This document shows, piece after piece, positions 7,993 to 16,084 of a DNA stretch of 64,000 nt. Source of the stretch: Anaerolineae bacterium (GTDB lineage: Bacteria > Chloroflexota > Anaerolineae > Anaerolineales > Anaerolineaceae); NCBI GenBank assembly GCA_013178095.1, contig JABLXK010000006.1, positions 62,001 to 126,000 of the forward strand. Direction: 5' to 3'. Position 1 is the stretch's first letter. Each line of letters begins with the position of its first letter. Below the pieces are notes generated by a model. The model worked only from the letters and a program-made list of their open reading frames with translations. It was not told where the DNA came from and did not search any database. A program made the translations under genes and the position numbers.

Positions 7993-8634
7993 CTAAAACC
8001 AAACTTCTTTGATTTCCTTGTCGGTCAACAATTTTTGCACCACTTTGTCGTGCTTTTTGGTCTGCCCGCTGATTTCGAAGGTGCACACCATGTAGAGCCC
8101 CTTTTTTTCCTGTTTATAACTATTGACCGCCAGCCCGTAATCCTTGAAGAGGGACTTCAATTCCTTATATTTATCCCAGTCGATCTTCGCGGTAATCTCA
8201 TAGGTGCGCTGCTCGCTGGCGATTTCCAGATATTCCTCCAGACGGGTGAAGAGCAACAGCACCGCCATCACCAATCCGGCGGTGAAAGTTGCCAGGATAT
8301 ATTCCCCTGCCCCGGCTGCCATCCCGATGGCTGCGGCAATCCAGATTGTGGCGGCGGTGGTTAATCCGACCACGCGGCCGCGCTCCTCCAGAATGACGCC
8401 GGCGCCCAGAAAGCCGATGCCGCTGACGATATTGGCGGCTATGCGCCCCGGATTCTCGCCGTCCGGCCCGACCATGCGCGCGGAGATGATCGTGAATAAA
8501 GCCGAACCGACCGTGATCAGGATCAATGTCCGCAAGCCGACAGCTTTTTTGTGGCGTTCGCGCTCTGCGCCGATGATGCCTCCCAGCACCAGCGCGACGG
8601 CCAATTTGAGTAAATCTTCCCAGACAAGCGTCAT
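7993..8634 (-). CDS. MgtC/SapB family membrane protein
   Basis: The 213-residue protein shows the MgtC hallmark blocks: GGIIGAERERHKKAVGLRT in the first loop, IVSGIGFLGAGVIL and VVGLTTAATIWIAAAIGMAAG in the next helices, giving four to five membrane segments. A C-terminal cytoplasmic part of about 80 residues (from RTYEITAKI) resembles the ACT-like tail of full MgtC. In pathogens MgtC adapts cells to low magnesium and acid; the role in environmental bacteria is not settled. Its upstream region carries a 19-bp tandem repeat. Confidence 0.88.
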   Translation of the reverse strand: MTLVWEDLLKLAVALVLGGIIGAERERHKKAVGLRTLILITVGSALFTIISARMVGPDGENPGRIAANIVSGIGFLGAGVILEERGRVVGLTTAATIWIAAAIGMAAGAGEYILATFTAGLVMAVLLLFTRLEEYLEIASEQRTYEITAKIDWDKYKELKSLFKDYGLAVNSYKQEKKGLYMVCTFEISGQTKKHDKVVQKLLTDKEIKEVWF

Positions 8635-8640
8635 ATCAAG

Positions 8641-8693
8641 TACCTTAAATAATTAAAAATACCTTAAATAATTAAAAATACCTTAAATAATTA
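8641..8693. repeat. 19-bp AT-rich tandem repeat, 2.8 copies
   Basis: The unit TACCTTAAATAATTAAAAA is repeated at 8641 and 8660, with a partial third copy from 8679. It sits immediately upstream of the mgtC-like start codon, where a promoter would lie. Copies are identical, suggesting recent slippage or a repeated protein-binding site. Confidence 0.75.
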
Positions 8694-8755
8694 GATAAAG
8701 ACATTATATATCAACCCCCGATTATCATGTGGATGATGATCTTCGATTAAATAAT

Positions 8756-8787
8756 ACACTGCCTGTCTTCAAGAAAACAGGCAGTGT
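8756..8787 (-). terminator. Hairpin after the DUF4282 gene
   Basis: ACACTGCCTGT (8756-8766) pairs perfectly with ACAGGCAGTGT (8777-8787) around a 10-base loop. On the minus strand it follows the DUF4282 stop and is followed by an AT-rich stretch rather than a long T-run. Confidence 0.6.
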
Positions 8788-8801
8788 GTGAAACTGTTAA
8801 G

Positions 8802-9074
8802 TTATTTCTTGGCCAGGCTGTCTTTGATGTCGCTCAGGTTTTCATTCATGCGGAAGAAAAGGATGATGATCTCGCAATAAATTCGAACTGCGATTGGTCC
8901 CAGAACAACCATCAACAAACCGCTCAGGAAAACGCCTACGCCGCCGGAATAGGAACTAAAACTGGCGCCCATCGTGACCAAGCCGGCGATCACGCAGATG
9001 GCGACGCCAACCCAGAAGATCACCTGAATGATAGCCGGGGTGATCATTTTGCGAAACTTGAAAAAGTCTTCCAT
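8802..9074 (-). CDS. DUF4282 small membrane protein
   Basis: The 90-residue product starts at the ATG at 9074, which has GGAGG five bases upstream. It has a short FFKFRKMITPAII start and two membrane helices (about residues 15-35 and 45-70), then a charged tail. This matches the DUF4282 family, whose function is unknown. A terminator-like hairpin follows 15 bases after the stop, so it is probably transcribed alone. Confidence 0.75.
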   Translation of the reverse strand: MEDFFKFRKMITPAIIQVIFWVGVAICVIAGLVTMGASFSSYSGGVGVFLSGLLMVVLGPIAVRIYCEIIILFFRMNENLSDIKDSLAKK

Positions 9075-9152
9075 TTTTACCTCCAAAAGATTTGATGACG
9101 TAAAAAAATTCTTGGTACGCTTTAGTATAGCAAATGCGCGCCTTCAGCGCAA

Positions 9153-9668
9153 TTAATATTTCTCCCAATGCACGCGGTTTTCCTCGTATTGCGTGCGCGG
9201 TTCTTTTTCCTCCGCCGGGTAGCCCACATAGATCATGTTCAAAGGAAAGATATCCTGCGGAATACCCAGAATCTGGCGCAGGGTTTCCATCACGTCTTCT
9301 TTGGGATATGCACCGGTCCACACGGTTCCGAGGCCGATCCCGGCGGCTGCGATCAGAATATTCTCGGTCGCGGCGCTGCAATCCTGCACCCAAAAACGGA
9401 ACGCCGATTCATTGCGGGCAATCGACAAATTGGCGCAAACAATGATGGCTGCCGGGGCGTTGTATTTCCCGTATTGGATCTTGCTTTGCAGTTCGGCTAA
9501 TATCTCTTTTTCAGTAACCACGATGAATTCCCATGGCCGGCTGTTGCTGGCTGAAGGCGCCGCCATGGCTGCTTTGAGTAGATCGATCAGGATATTTTTA
9601 TTCACCTGTCTGCGGTCAAACACGCGGATGCTGCGCCGTGTATAGATCGTATCCAGAATATTGCTCAT
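9153..9668 (-). CDS. Nitroreductase family FMN protein
   Basis: The 171-residue protein is a small nitroreductase-fold flavoenzyme. TRRSIRVFDRRQV near the start carries the FMN-phosphate-binding arginines, APSASNSRPWEFIVV the second FMN contact, and GLGTVWTGAYP plus a final YVGYPAEEKEPR motif the C-terminal FMN site. Members reduce nitro groups, quinones or other acceptors with NAD(P)H; the substrate cannot be read. It follows the NYN gene by 22 bases on the same strand and may share its transcript. Confidence 0.88.
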   Translation of the reverse strand: MSNILDTIYTRRSIRVFDRRQVNKNILIDLLKAAMAAPSASNSRPWEFIVVTEKEILAELQSKIQYGKYNAPAAIIVCANLSIARNESAFRFWVQDCSAATENILIAAAGIGLGTVWTGAYPKEDVMETLRQILGIPQDIFPLNMIYVGYPAEEKEPRTQYEENRVHWEKY

Positions 9669-9690
9669 CGCTCCTCTTCTATTCTTTTTT

Positions 9691-10497
9691 TTATTCCTTT
9701 ACTTTGACATAGATGGATGAATTTCCATCTTCGCCTTTAACCTCGCGGATCTCGAACACCTTCGGGTAACCGCGTATCAGCGATGAAAGCTGGCTGAAAC
9801 CATAAGTGCGCGCGTCAAAGCCCGGATCGAGCTGACGCAGGTGATGACCCAGTGTCCCCAGGAAAGCCCATCCATCATCTTGGACGGCATTATCGAAAGC
9901 TTGCTTCAGCAGCCGCATCGGTTCAGGGGTCGGAGTTTCGGGTTCCTGTTCAACTTCAATTTCATGTTCCTGCTCCTTTGCGGGTTTTGATCCTCGTCTG
10001 TGGGTGGTGGGCTTTTTCTTTTCGCTTTTCTTTTCAGCTTTTTTCGGCACAAGATTCTCGGTGTACACGAAAACGTCGCAGGCGTTGACAAAGGCGCGCG
10101 GGGTTTTTTTCTGGCCGATACCCATCACGAAGAAACCCTTTTCGCGAATGCGCGTTGCCAGGCGGGTGTAATCGCTGTCGCTGGAAACCAGGCAGAAAGC
10201 ATCTACGTTCCCGCTGTAAAGCAGGTCCATGGCGTCGATGATCATGGCGCTGTCAGTGGCATTTTTCCCGATGGTATATCGAAATTGCTGGATGGGCTGT
10301 ATGGCATGGGTTTGCAGCGTATCCTTCCAGCCGCCCATGTTGGATGTGGTCCAGTCGCCGTAATTGCGCCGCACCGTGATTGTTCCGTACTTGCTGGCTT
10401 CCGAAAGGATTTTTTCCACCAGCGAAGGCTGGGCGTTATCCCCGTCGATTAGAACAGCCAAACGGCGGCTGCTGATTTGCTTGGTATTTTCAAACAT
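9691..10497 (-). CDS. NYN domain protein with C-terminal OST-HTH/LOTUS domain
   Basis: From the ATG at 10497 (TGGAG upstream) the product is 268 residues. The N-terminal half is a NYN/PIN-like nuclease domain: LAVLIDGDN at the start, ATDSAMIIDAMDLLYSG and LVSSDSDYTRLATRIRE carry the acidic metal-binding residues. A Lys/Glu/Pro-rich linker (about 165-200) leads to a LOTUS-like domain with GWAFLGTLGHHLRQ and YGFSQLSSLIRGYPKVFEI. Such proteins (LabA/DUF88 group) are believed to bind and cut RNA. The target is not known. Confidence 0.85.
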   Translation of the reverse strand: MFENTKQISSRRLAVLIDGDNAQPSLVEKILSEASKYGTITVRRNYGDWTTSNMGGWKDTLQTHAIQPIQQFRYTIGKNATDSAMIIDAMDLLYSGNVDAFCLVSSDSDYTRLATRIREKGFFVMGIGQKKTPRAFVNACDVFVYTENLVPKKAEKKSEKKKPTTHRRGSKPAKEQEHEIEVEQEPETPTPEPMRLLKQAFDNAVQDDGWAFLGTLGHHLRQLDPGFDARTYGFSQLSSLIRGYPKVFEIREVKGEDGNSSIYVKVKE

Positions 10498-10557
10498 AAA
10501 TCTCCATATATAAATCAAAATTGTTGTATGAATTCATTATACACATGCGCTGACAGG

Positions 10558-11484
10558 TTACGCGATTGATTTGCTGAACCACAGGCGTGTATGATCAATT
10601 GAAAAACCGGCCTTCCGGGCGAGAGACAACATGCGTTCATTATCCGAACGCGTGCCAATGATCGCGCGGGCCATTCCCCGTTCCTGTAATTTCTGGAAAC
10701 CCGTGTGCAGCAAGGCCAGCCCCAGGCCCAGCCCCTGAAAATCCGGGTGGACCCCGATAGGGTCGGTCCATCCGGATTCTTCGCCCGTGAGCGCGTTTTC
10801 TTCCCTGACGATCTGGCAGACGCAAAACGCAGCCAGTTTTCCATCCGGAGATACTGCTACCAGGTCCAGCGCCGGATCGTATTCCGGCGCGCGCATGATC
10901 GCCCTGCGCATTTCCAGGGTCATCTCCCCGCTGCCGAAGGCTGCCTGATGAAGGGCAACATACGCCGGCAATTCGTGCCCGCCTTCCAGCGGGCGGATGT
11001 GAAATCCGGCCGGCAAGGCTGCCTCCGGAAGAGGCGCGCGCAAATCGCGCCGCAGGGTGACCGTTTGATATGGCTCGGTGATAAAGCCCTCTTTTAAAAT
11101 ACAATCCAGGCGAGCTGCATCTTCCGCCCGGCAGCTGATATCCAGGGTTGGCAGTATCCCGGAGCTTGAATAGGCTTGGCGCAGATAGAAACTTGCCCGA
11201 TGAACAGATTCATCAAATATCGCTGAAAAGCTTTCTGCCACTGTGCATTCCATTAATAAGTTGCAGTAAGGATCGACCAGCGCGAAAGCATGCGCCCGGG
11301 CATGCTCGTCTTCCCATATGACTGCACTGGCCTGCACCGATTCCAGCGCCAGCAGCTCGTGCAGATCGGTAAAACTGGGGCTGTCCAGCAGCCATGCCCG
11401 CGGTCGGGCGCGCTTGATCACGGCAGACATTTTTTCGATCTCCGCCGTTCGATTTTCCGGTTGAAATCCCCTGGCCTTCAGCAT
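10558..11484 (-). CDS. GNAT family N-acetyltransferase, two-domain
   Basis: The 308-residue protein has a complete C-terminal GNAT domain (about 160-305): DLVAVSPDGKLAAFCVCQI, then the acetyl-CoA-binding segment VHPDFQGLGLGLALLHTGFQKL, and RSDNERMLSLARKAGF. The first 150 residues look like a degenerate second GNAT domain. The acceptor is not evident. The start is nine bases after the stop of the upstream YdcF gene; TAAAAT lies just before the ATG, but coupling to the upstream gene is equally likely. Confidence 0.82.
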   Translation of the reverse strand: MLKARGFQPENRTAEIEKMSAVIKRARPRAWLLDSPSFTDLHELLALESVQASAVIWEDEHARAHAFALVDPYCNLLMECTVAESFSAIFDESVHRASFYLRQAYSSSGILPTLDISCRAEDAARLDCILKEGFITEPYQTVTLRRDLRAPLPEAALPAGFHIRPLEGGHELPAYVALHQAAFGSGEMTLEMRRAIMRAPEYDPALDLVAVSPDGKLAAFCVCQIVREENALTGEESGWTDPIGVHPDFQGLGLGLALLHTGFQKLQERGMARAIIGTRSDNERMLSLARKAGFSIDHTRLWFSKSIA

Positions 11485-11493
11485 CTTTCTATT

Positions 11494-12159
11494 TTATCCA
11501 GAGAGCGTCTGAGCGGTATAACCAAATCCAACCAATTTCTCATAGGCTCTCAAGGCAGTTGCGGGTGTCTCCTGCGGAATTTGGTACCCGAGCGCCGGGT
11601 ATTCCAGGATGCGCTGAAAATCCCCCACCATGATTTCGATCATCTGATGAAGCGGTATATCCGCATTGGGATAATCTTCAAATGAAATTCTTGGGGAGGA
11701 TACGCAATATTCAATCTCCGGCCATAGTCTTAAGGCGGTTGCCAGCGCGCGCCTCTCCATGTACGGCTTGTGGACCAGGAATGCCCGGTTTATCAAAAAG
11801 CCCTGCCGGATCAATAATTCCTTTGAAAAAAGAATGTTTTCACCGGTATTGGCGGAGCGGTTTTCGACCAGAATCCGCTGAGGGGGCACACCGGCCTTGA
11901 CGGCGATTTCCGCGAATTTTTCTGCTTCCGCTTCATGCCAGATATCGCGCGTCAACCGGCCTAACCCTCCCGAACAAACCAGCAGCGGCGCCCAACCTTC
12001 CAGGTATAAAAGCGCGGCATGCTCGGCCACGCGCAAATCATGGCTGCCCATGGCGATGATGCAATCGCAGTGCTGCGGCGATTGATCCAGCCGGAGATAA
12101 TCCCAGAGGGTTCGGGCTGCTTCCCGGACTTCTGCGTTGACTTCGGCGCTTATAGCCAT
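11494..12159 (-). CDS. YdcF/DUF218 family protein
   Basis: The 221-residue protein belongs to the YdcF-like (DUF218) fold: DCIIAMGSHDLRVAEHAALLYLEG at the start, LLVCSGGLG, and ILVENRSANTGENILFSKELL in the middle, then HKPYMERRALATALRLWP. No membrane segment is seen, so it is cytosolic, unlike the neighbouring paralogue. YdcF is reported to bind S-adenosylmethionine; no reaction is established. It overlaps the stop of the upstream YdcF-like gene by 10 bases, so the two are coupled. Confidence 0.85.
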   Translation of the reverse strand: MAISAEVNAEVREAARTLWDYLRLDQSPQHCDCIIAMGSHDLRVAEHAALLYLEGWAPLLVCSGGLGRLTRDIWHEAEAEKFAEIAVKAGVPPQRILVENRSANTGENILFSKELLIRQGFLINRAFLVHKPYMERRALATALRLWPEIEYCVSSPRISFEDYPNADIPLHQMIEIMVGDFQRILEYPALGYQIPQETPATALRAYEKLVGFGYTAQTLSG

Positions 12160-12944
12160 CCCTGGAGTTTGTAGATAACGAAACCGATGTATTCCTTCAT
12201 GGCGTTCGTCGTAAGGGACAGGTTGCTGGCGCTCGGCAGGATATCCAGAAATTTGGCGGCAAAACCCTCTGCCCCCTCCGCAGCGATGGGTGAGTTGGTG
12301 ACGCTGTAATCGACCGGCAGGGGAATCACTTCAAAACCTTGCTTTTCGAACAAAGCTACCGCACGCGGCATGTGCATGGCGGACGTGACCAGCAGGATTT
12401 TATTGATTTCCTTCTCTTCCAGGAATTGTTTGGCGTAGAGCGCATTTTCGTATGTATTTTTCGACTCAGTTTCCAGCCAAAGCGCGTCCTGCGGGACGCC
12501 GATCTGGGTGAGGATGGCGGCCATGTCCTCAGCGGGCGTGGTGCTGCCTTCGTCCAACCACTCAATATCCCCGCCGCTCAGCAGAATGTGCGCGGCTTTG
12601 CCTTCTTTATATAATTGCGCGGCATACAGCACCCGGTCGCCCGCGCCGTTGAGTTCAACAGTCTTGCGCGGGTAAGCCGCTGGTTCGGTCCCCCCGCCTA
12701 AAACCACCATGACCTCCGCGCTGGGGATTTCCTCCGGGGGTAAATATTTCAATTCCAGAGAACGCGCCAACAGATCGGAAAAGCCGGTCGTGCTGCTCAA
12801 CCACAGGATGGCCAGCGCGCTGATCACCAGGATCGCGCTGGCTTTGCGGTTATACGCCACCAGCAGCGCGGTGAACAATAGCAGGCAGGCCAACCCTAAA
12901 GGGTAGACGAACAACGGCAGTAATTTTGAAAGAAAAATGAACAT
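12150..12944 (-). CDS. ElyC/SanA/YdcF family membrane protein
   Basis: From the ATG at 12944 (AGGAA upstream) the product is 264 residues. Two or three membrane helices (about 8-25, 30-55) precede a DUF218 domain: EVMVVLGGGTEPAAYPRK, RVLYAAQLYKEGKAAHILLSGGD, ESKNTYENALYAKQFL and LLVTSAMHMPRAVALFEKQGF. This architecture matches ElyC/SanA proteins, which affect cell-envelope integrity, perhaps lipid-carrier or peptidoglycan metabolism. It heads a three-gene unit with the cytosolic YdcF and the GNAT protein. Confidence 0.85.
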   Translation of the reverse strand: MFIFLSKLLPLFVYPLGLACLLLFTALLVAYNRKASAILVISALAILWLSSTTGFSDLLARSLELKYLPPEEIPSAEVMVVLGGGTEPAAYPRKTVELNGAGDRVLYAAQLYKEGKAAHILLSGGDIEWLDEGSTTPAEDMAAILTQIGVPQDALWLETESKNTYENALYAKQFLEEKEINKILLVTSAMHMPRAVALFEKQGFEVIPLPVDYSVTNSPIAAEGAEGFAAKFLDILPSASNLSLTTNAMKEYIGFVIYKLQGWL

Positions 12945-13124
12945 ACTTTCCTGATTTCTGGTGGAATATGTTCCGATTGTAACATGCCCCTGCCACAAGC
13001 TGAAAAAATCAGCTACAATGGTCTGCGCGCCCCGGGAAAAGTTCCGTTTGCGTTGAATTGCAGGTTCGGCTGCTCCGCTGAATTTCTCAGGTAGCCCCTA
13101 TTAAATTAAAAATACTGGTGATGA

Positions 13125-13790
13125 ATGATGAAACATGACTGTTTGCAGGTTGTGCTTTGGGATATGGACGGCGTATTGATCGACTCGCACTATGCTCACT
13201 TTCTCTCATTTGAAAAAGCCTTCAACAAGTTCGGCATTATTTTTAAAAAAGAAGAATATGCGGGTATGTTTGGAATGGCCAATAATCGCATGATCCAGCG
13301 CATGACGGATACGCCTCTAACGGACGCAATGATTGAGGAAATCGATCGTGAAAAAGATATATTCTTTAGGGAATCGTGTGCAACCGAAGTGAGCATCATT
13401 AAGGGGGTTGTCGGTTGGCTGGACGAATTCAGGAAGGACGGCATCCGCCAAGCGGTTGCCTCTTCCGGTTCTTACGAAAACTTGCGTTCGATTTTGGATT
13501 CGCTGCATTTGTTATCTTATTTTGACGCCACGGCCAGCGGAGATGAATACCCTCCCAAACCGGAACCGGGTGTTTTTCTGGCAGCTGCCCGCAAATTGGG
13601 CGTTGCGCCGGAAAATTGCCTGGTGATCGAGGATTCGCTGGTAGGGGTGCAGGCGGCCGCCGCGGCTGGCATGTCGTGCGTGGCAATTACCACTTCCTAT
13701 CCCCGCGAACAGTTAACAGGGGCCAGTATGGTGATTGATGAATTTACGCAGGAGAACCTGGACAGAGTTCGACGGACCCTGAACCTCTGA
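13125..13790 (+). CDS. HAD superfamily sugar-phosphatase or phosphoglucomutase-like protein
   Basis: The 221-residue product is a HAD subfamily IA enzyme with an alpha-helical cap. Motif I is WDMDGVLIDS, with both catalytic aspartates; motif II is the Ser of VASSGS; motif III/IV is KPEPGVFLAAA and VIEDSLVGVQAAAAAGM. The sequence resembles beta-phosphoglucomutase and related phosphatases. ATG codons at 13125 and 13128 are both possible. The 180 bases upstream are a divergent promoter region shared with the YdcF unit; no clear boxes stand out. Confidence 0.85.
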   Translation: MMKHDCLQVVLWDMDGVLIDSHYAHFLSFEKAFNKFGIIFKKEEYAGMFGMANNRMIQRMTDTPLTDAMIEEIDREKDIFFRESCATEVSIIKGVVGWLDEFRKDGIRQAVASSGSYENLRSILDSLHLLSYFDATASGDEYPPKPEPGVFLAAARKLGVAPENCLVIEDSLVGVQAAAAAGMSCVAITTSYPREQLTGASMVIDEFTQENLDRVRRTLNL

Positions 13791-13819
13791 TTGGCGCGTC
13801 AACCACCTAACGCCTTCGC

Positions 13820-13832
13820 TATAATAAAGTTG
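13820..13832 (+). promoter_or_regulatory. -10 box of a probable leaderless promoter
   Basis: TATAAT at 13820-13825 is followed by 7 bases and the ATG at 13833. There is no ribosome-binding site, and the arrangement equals those at 831 and 4870. Confidence 0.5.
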
Positions 13833-14507
13833 ATGGCAAAGCTCAGGGAATTAGTCGAGGAGTTGCGACTTGTCTTTAGGGGAAAGGACAAGTTTTTAGA
13901 TGCCGTCATCCCTCCCCTGGTTTTTGCCATTGTCCATGCGCTCACAGATTTCCCCGTTGCTTTCTGGATTTCTATCGGCAGCAGTTTTCTGATCATTTTC
14001 ATCCGGCTTATCCGCCGTCAACCGTTTCGATATGCCTTGGGCGGGCTGGCGGCTGCCTTCCTCGCGGGAGGACTGGCCTGGCTGCTGGATTATGCCGGCG
14101 CTTTCTATCTGCCTGCGTTGGTCAACGACGGAGCTACCATGATCATTCTACTGCTGAGTATCCTTGTAAAGCGTCCCGCGGTGGCTTTCACCAGTTATAT
14201 AACACGCCGCTGGCCGTTGGAATGGTACTGGCACCCGCGCGTCCGTCCTGCTTACAGCGAGGTCACGGCCATCTGGGTTGTATTTTTCTCGGTCAAGCTG
14301 GCAATACGGTATTACCTGTATCAGAGGAATGACCTTTCTGCACTGGCAATTTTCAACGTTGCCGGCGGCTGGCCGGCCTTGATCATCCTGCTGGTGGTCA
14401 GTTATCTGTATGGATTAAAACGTCTGGCGGCGTTGCAAGGCCCCAGCGTCGACGAATTTAATAGCAAAACACCGCCTCCCTGGCAGGGACAGCGGCGCGG
14501 GTTTTAA
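13833..14507 (+). CDS. DUF3159-like membrane protein
   Basis: From the ATG at 13833 the product is 224 residues with about five to six membrane helices. The pattern PLVFAIVHALTDFPVAFWISIG, then FIRLIRRQPFRYALGGL, a FYLPALVNDG segment, and RPAYSEVTAIWVVFFSVKLAIRYYLY fits DUF3159, a family best known from actinobacteria and of unknown function. A TTG at 13791 could extend it by 14 residues but lacks a ribosome-binding site. A TATAAT box lies directly before the chosen start. Confidence 0.65.
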   Translation: MAKLRELVEELRLVFRGKDKFLDAVIPPLVFAIVHALTDFPVAFWISIGSSFLIIFIRLIRRQPFRYALGGLAAAFLAGGLAWLLDYAGAFYLPALVNDGATMIILLLSILVKRPAVAFTSYITRRWPLEWYWHPRVRPAYSEVTAIWVVFFSVKLAIRYYLYQRNDLSALAIFNVAGGWPALIILLVVSYLYGLKRLAALQGPSVDEFNSKTPPPWQGQRRGF

Positions 14508-14531
14508 AAATTTTGAAAATAAGGTTATTCC

Positions 14532-15429
14532 ATGAAACATCCATCCAGCATCCTGGTTAAAAAGGACTTGCTCTTTGCCGCCCTGCGGCATGAAGAAACC
14601 CCTGCGATCCCCTGGGTTCCTTTTGCCGGTGTGCACGCCGGTTCGTTGAAAGGCTATAATGCCCGGCAATTTTTGACTGACGGGAAAAAACTGGTCAATG
14701 CCTTGTTGGATGTCAACCGGCAGTACGACCCGGACGGCCAGCCGGTAGTTTTCGACTTGCAAATCGAGGCGGAAATCCTGGGCTGCGAACTGATCCGGGC
14801 GGAAAAAGCGCCGCCCTCCGTCGCCATGCATCCCCTGGCGCAGAGTATGGAACTACCGGCCTGCTTGCCGGAAAAAAACCGATGGCAGGCTGCAAAATTC
14901 GCTGGATCGTGAACAAGTTGAAGAATGGCTGGAGATTTTGGCTTCCGATGAAAGCCCTATGCCGCAGCAAGCGTTGGATATCGATTACGACCGCTATGCC
15001 GCGGGTGAAGCGCATTTTGCCTGGGTGGATCGCGAATTTTGCATCTCGCTCAAATCTGCGCAGGATTGGACCGCGGTTAGCAATTGTATTCAAACGCTTT
15101 GCTGCGAGTTTTCCAGCCCGCAGTATCGGGTGGCGCATTTAAAAATGCTGCTCGACGATGGTGAAACGCGTCTGAAGTGCAATCTGACAGCATTGGACCA
15201 TTACGAAGAAAAACTGGCTCAATTTCAGGAGGCGATCCAGAAAATGCACACCCTCGAAGCGACCTTGCGGATCAATGCCATGCTTGAAGCGCCTTTGCAA
15301 TCCGTCGAGGATAATCTTGATAAAATTATTGGAAGCAATTTCAGAGCTGCCACCATCAGCTACAGGCAGCTTTCAGGTTTTACCCGCGTTCCGGGTTACC
15401 CAAAACCTACCATGCGGATGATCAACTAA
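14532..15429 (+). pseudogene. Fused remnants: MtaA-like methyltransferase N-terminus and G3E GTPase C-terminus
   Basis: The first frame (14532-14912) encodes the N-terminal part of a uroporphyrinogen-decarboxylase-fold methyltransferase (AIPWVPFAGVHAGSLKGY, DPDGQPVVFDLQIEAEILGCEL, MHPLAQ), the kind that moves methyl groups from corrinoid proteins. It runs into a run of seven A (14872-14878); removing one A would continue it as LPEKTDGRLQ. Directly after, the other frame (to 15429) reads NSLDREQVEEW, DYDRYAAGEAHFAWVD and FTRVPGYPKPTMRM, the C-terminal half of a CobW/P47K-type GTPase. The rest of both genes is missing, so a deletion plus a frameshift, or an assembly collapse, is indicated. Confidence 0.72.
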
Positions 15430-15448
15430 TGTATTTTGGAGGAAGTTA

Positions 15449-16084
15449 ATGGATGCTGTTTTGCGGGATGTTTATCGGGGAATTTTGGATGGAGACAGGG
15501 AAAGTGTTATTGAAGGCGTGAAATCGGCGTTGGAATCCAAGCTGAGCGCCGAGTCCATTTTGAAAGAGGGCATGATGACCGCCATGGCGGAAGTCGGCCG
15601 GTTGTTTGAGAAAGGCGAGTATTTCGTGCCGGAGCTGCTGGTGGCGGCGCGCGCCATGCAGGGCGGGCTGGATATCCTCAAACCGCTGCTGGTAGCGGAG
15701 GATGTGGAACCGGTCGGGAAAGTGGTGATCGGCACGGTCAAAGGCGATTTGCACGACATCGGCAAGAATCTGGTGGGCATGATGATGCAGGGTGCAGGCT
15801 TTGAAGTCAACGATCTGGGGACGGATGTCGAGCCGGCCAAGTTTGTGGAAGCGGTCAAATCGAGCGGCGCCAGGCTGGTGGCGATGTCGGCTTTGCTGAC
15901 CACCACCATGGCCAACATGCCGGCGACCATCGAGGCTTTCAAGCAGGCCGGGATTCGCGGCGAGGTCAAGATCTTGGTGGGCGGGGCGCCGGTGACGGAC
16001 CAATACGCGCGTCAGATCGGCGCGGATGGGTATGCTTCGGACGCCAGCCAGGCGGCCCGGCTGGCTTTGAGCCTGGTGGCTTAG
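15449..16084 (+). CDS. Corrinoid (B12-binding) methyltransferase protein, MtaC/MttC-like
   Basis: The 211-residue product has the two-domain layout of methyl-corrinoid proteins: a helical cap (residues 1-90, with EVGRLFEKGEYFVPELLVAARAM) and a Rossmann-like B12 domain with the cobalt-ligating D-x-H-x-x-G motif as DLHDIG near residue 100. It would carry the methyl group between a substrate-specific methyltransferase and an MtaA-type enzyme. GGAGG precedes the ATG. The upstream partners are broken here, and the four-base overlap with the convergent YbaK gene closes the cluster. Confidence 0.92.
   Translation: MDAVLRDVYRGILDGDRESVIEGVKSALESKLSAESILKEGMMTAMAEVGRLFEKGEYFVPELLVAARAMQGGLDILKPLLVAEDVEPVGKVVIGTVKGDLHDIGKNLVGMMMQGAGFEVNDLGTDVEPAKFVEAVKSSGARLVAMSALLTTTMANMPATIEAFKQAGIRGEVKILVGGAPVTDQYARQIGADGYASDASQAARLALSLVA

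Noticed and set aside
13013-13110. Possible structured leader before the HAD gene
   Set aside because: I looked for riboswitch cores and found only short, weak pairings; nothing matches a known class.
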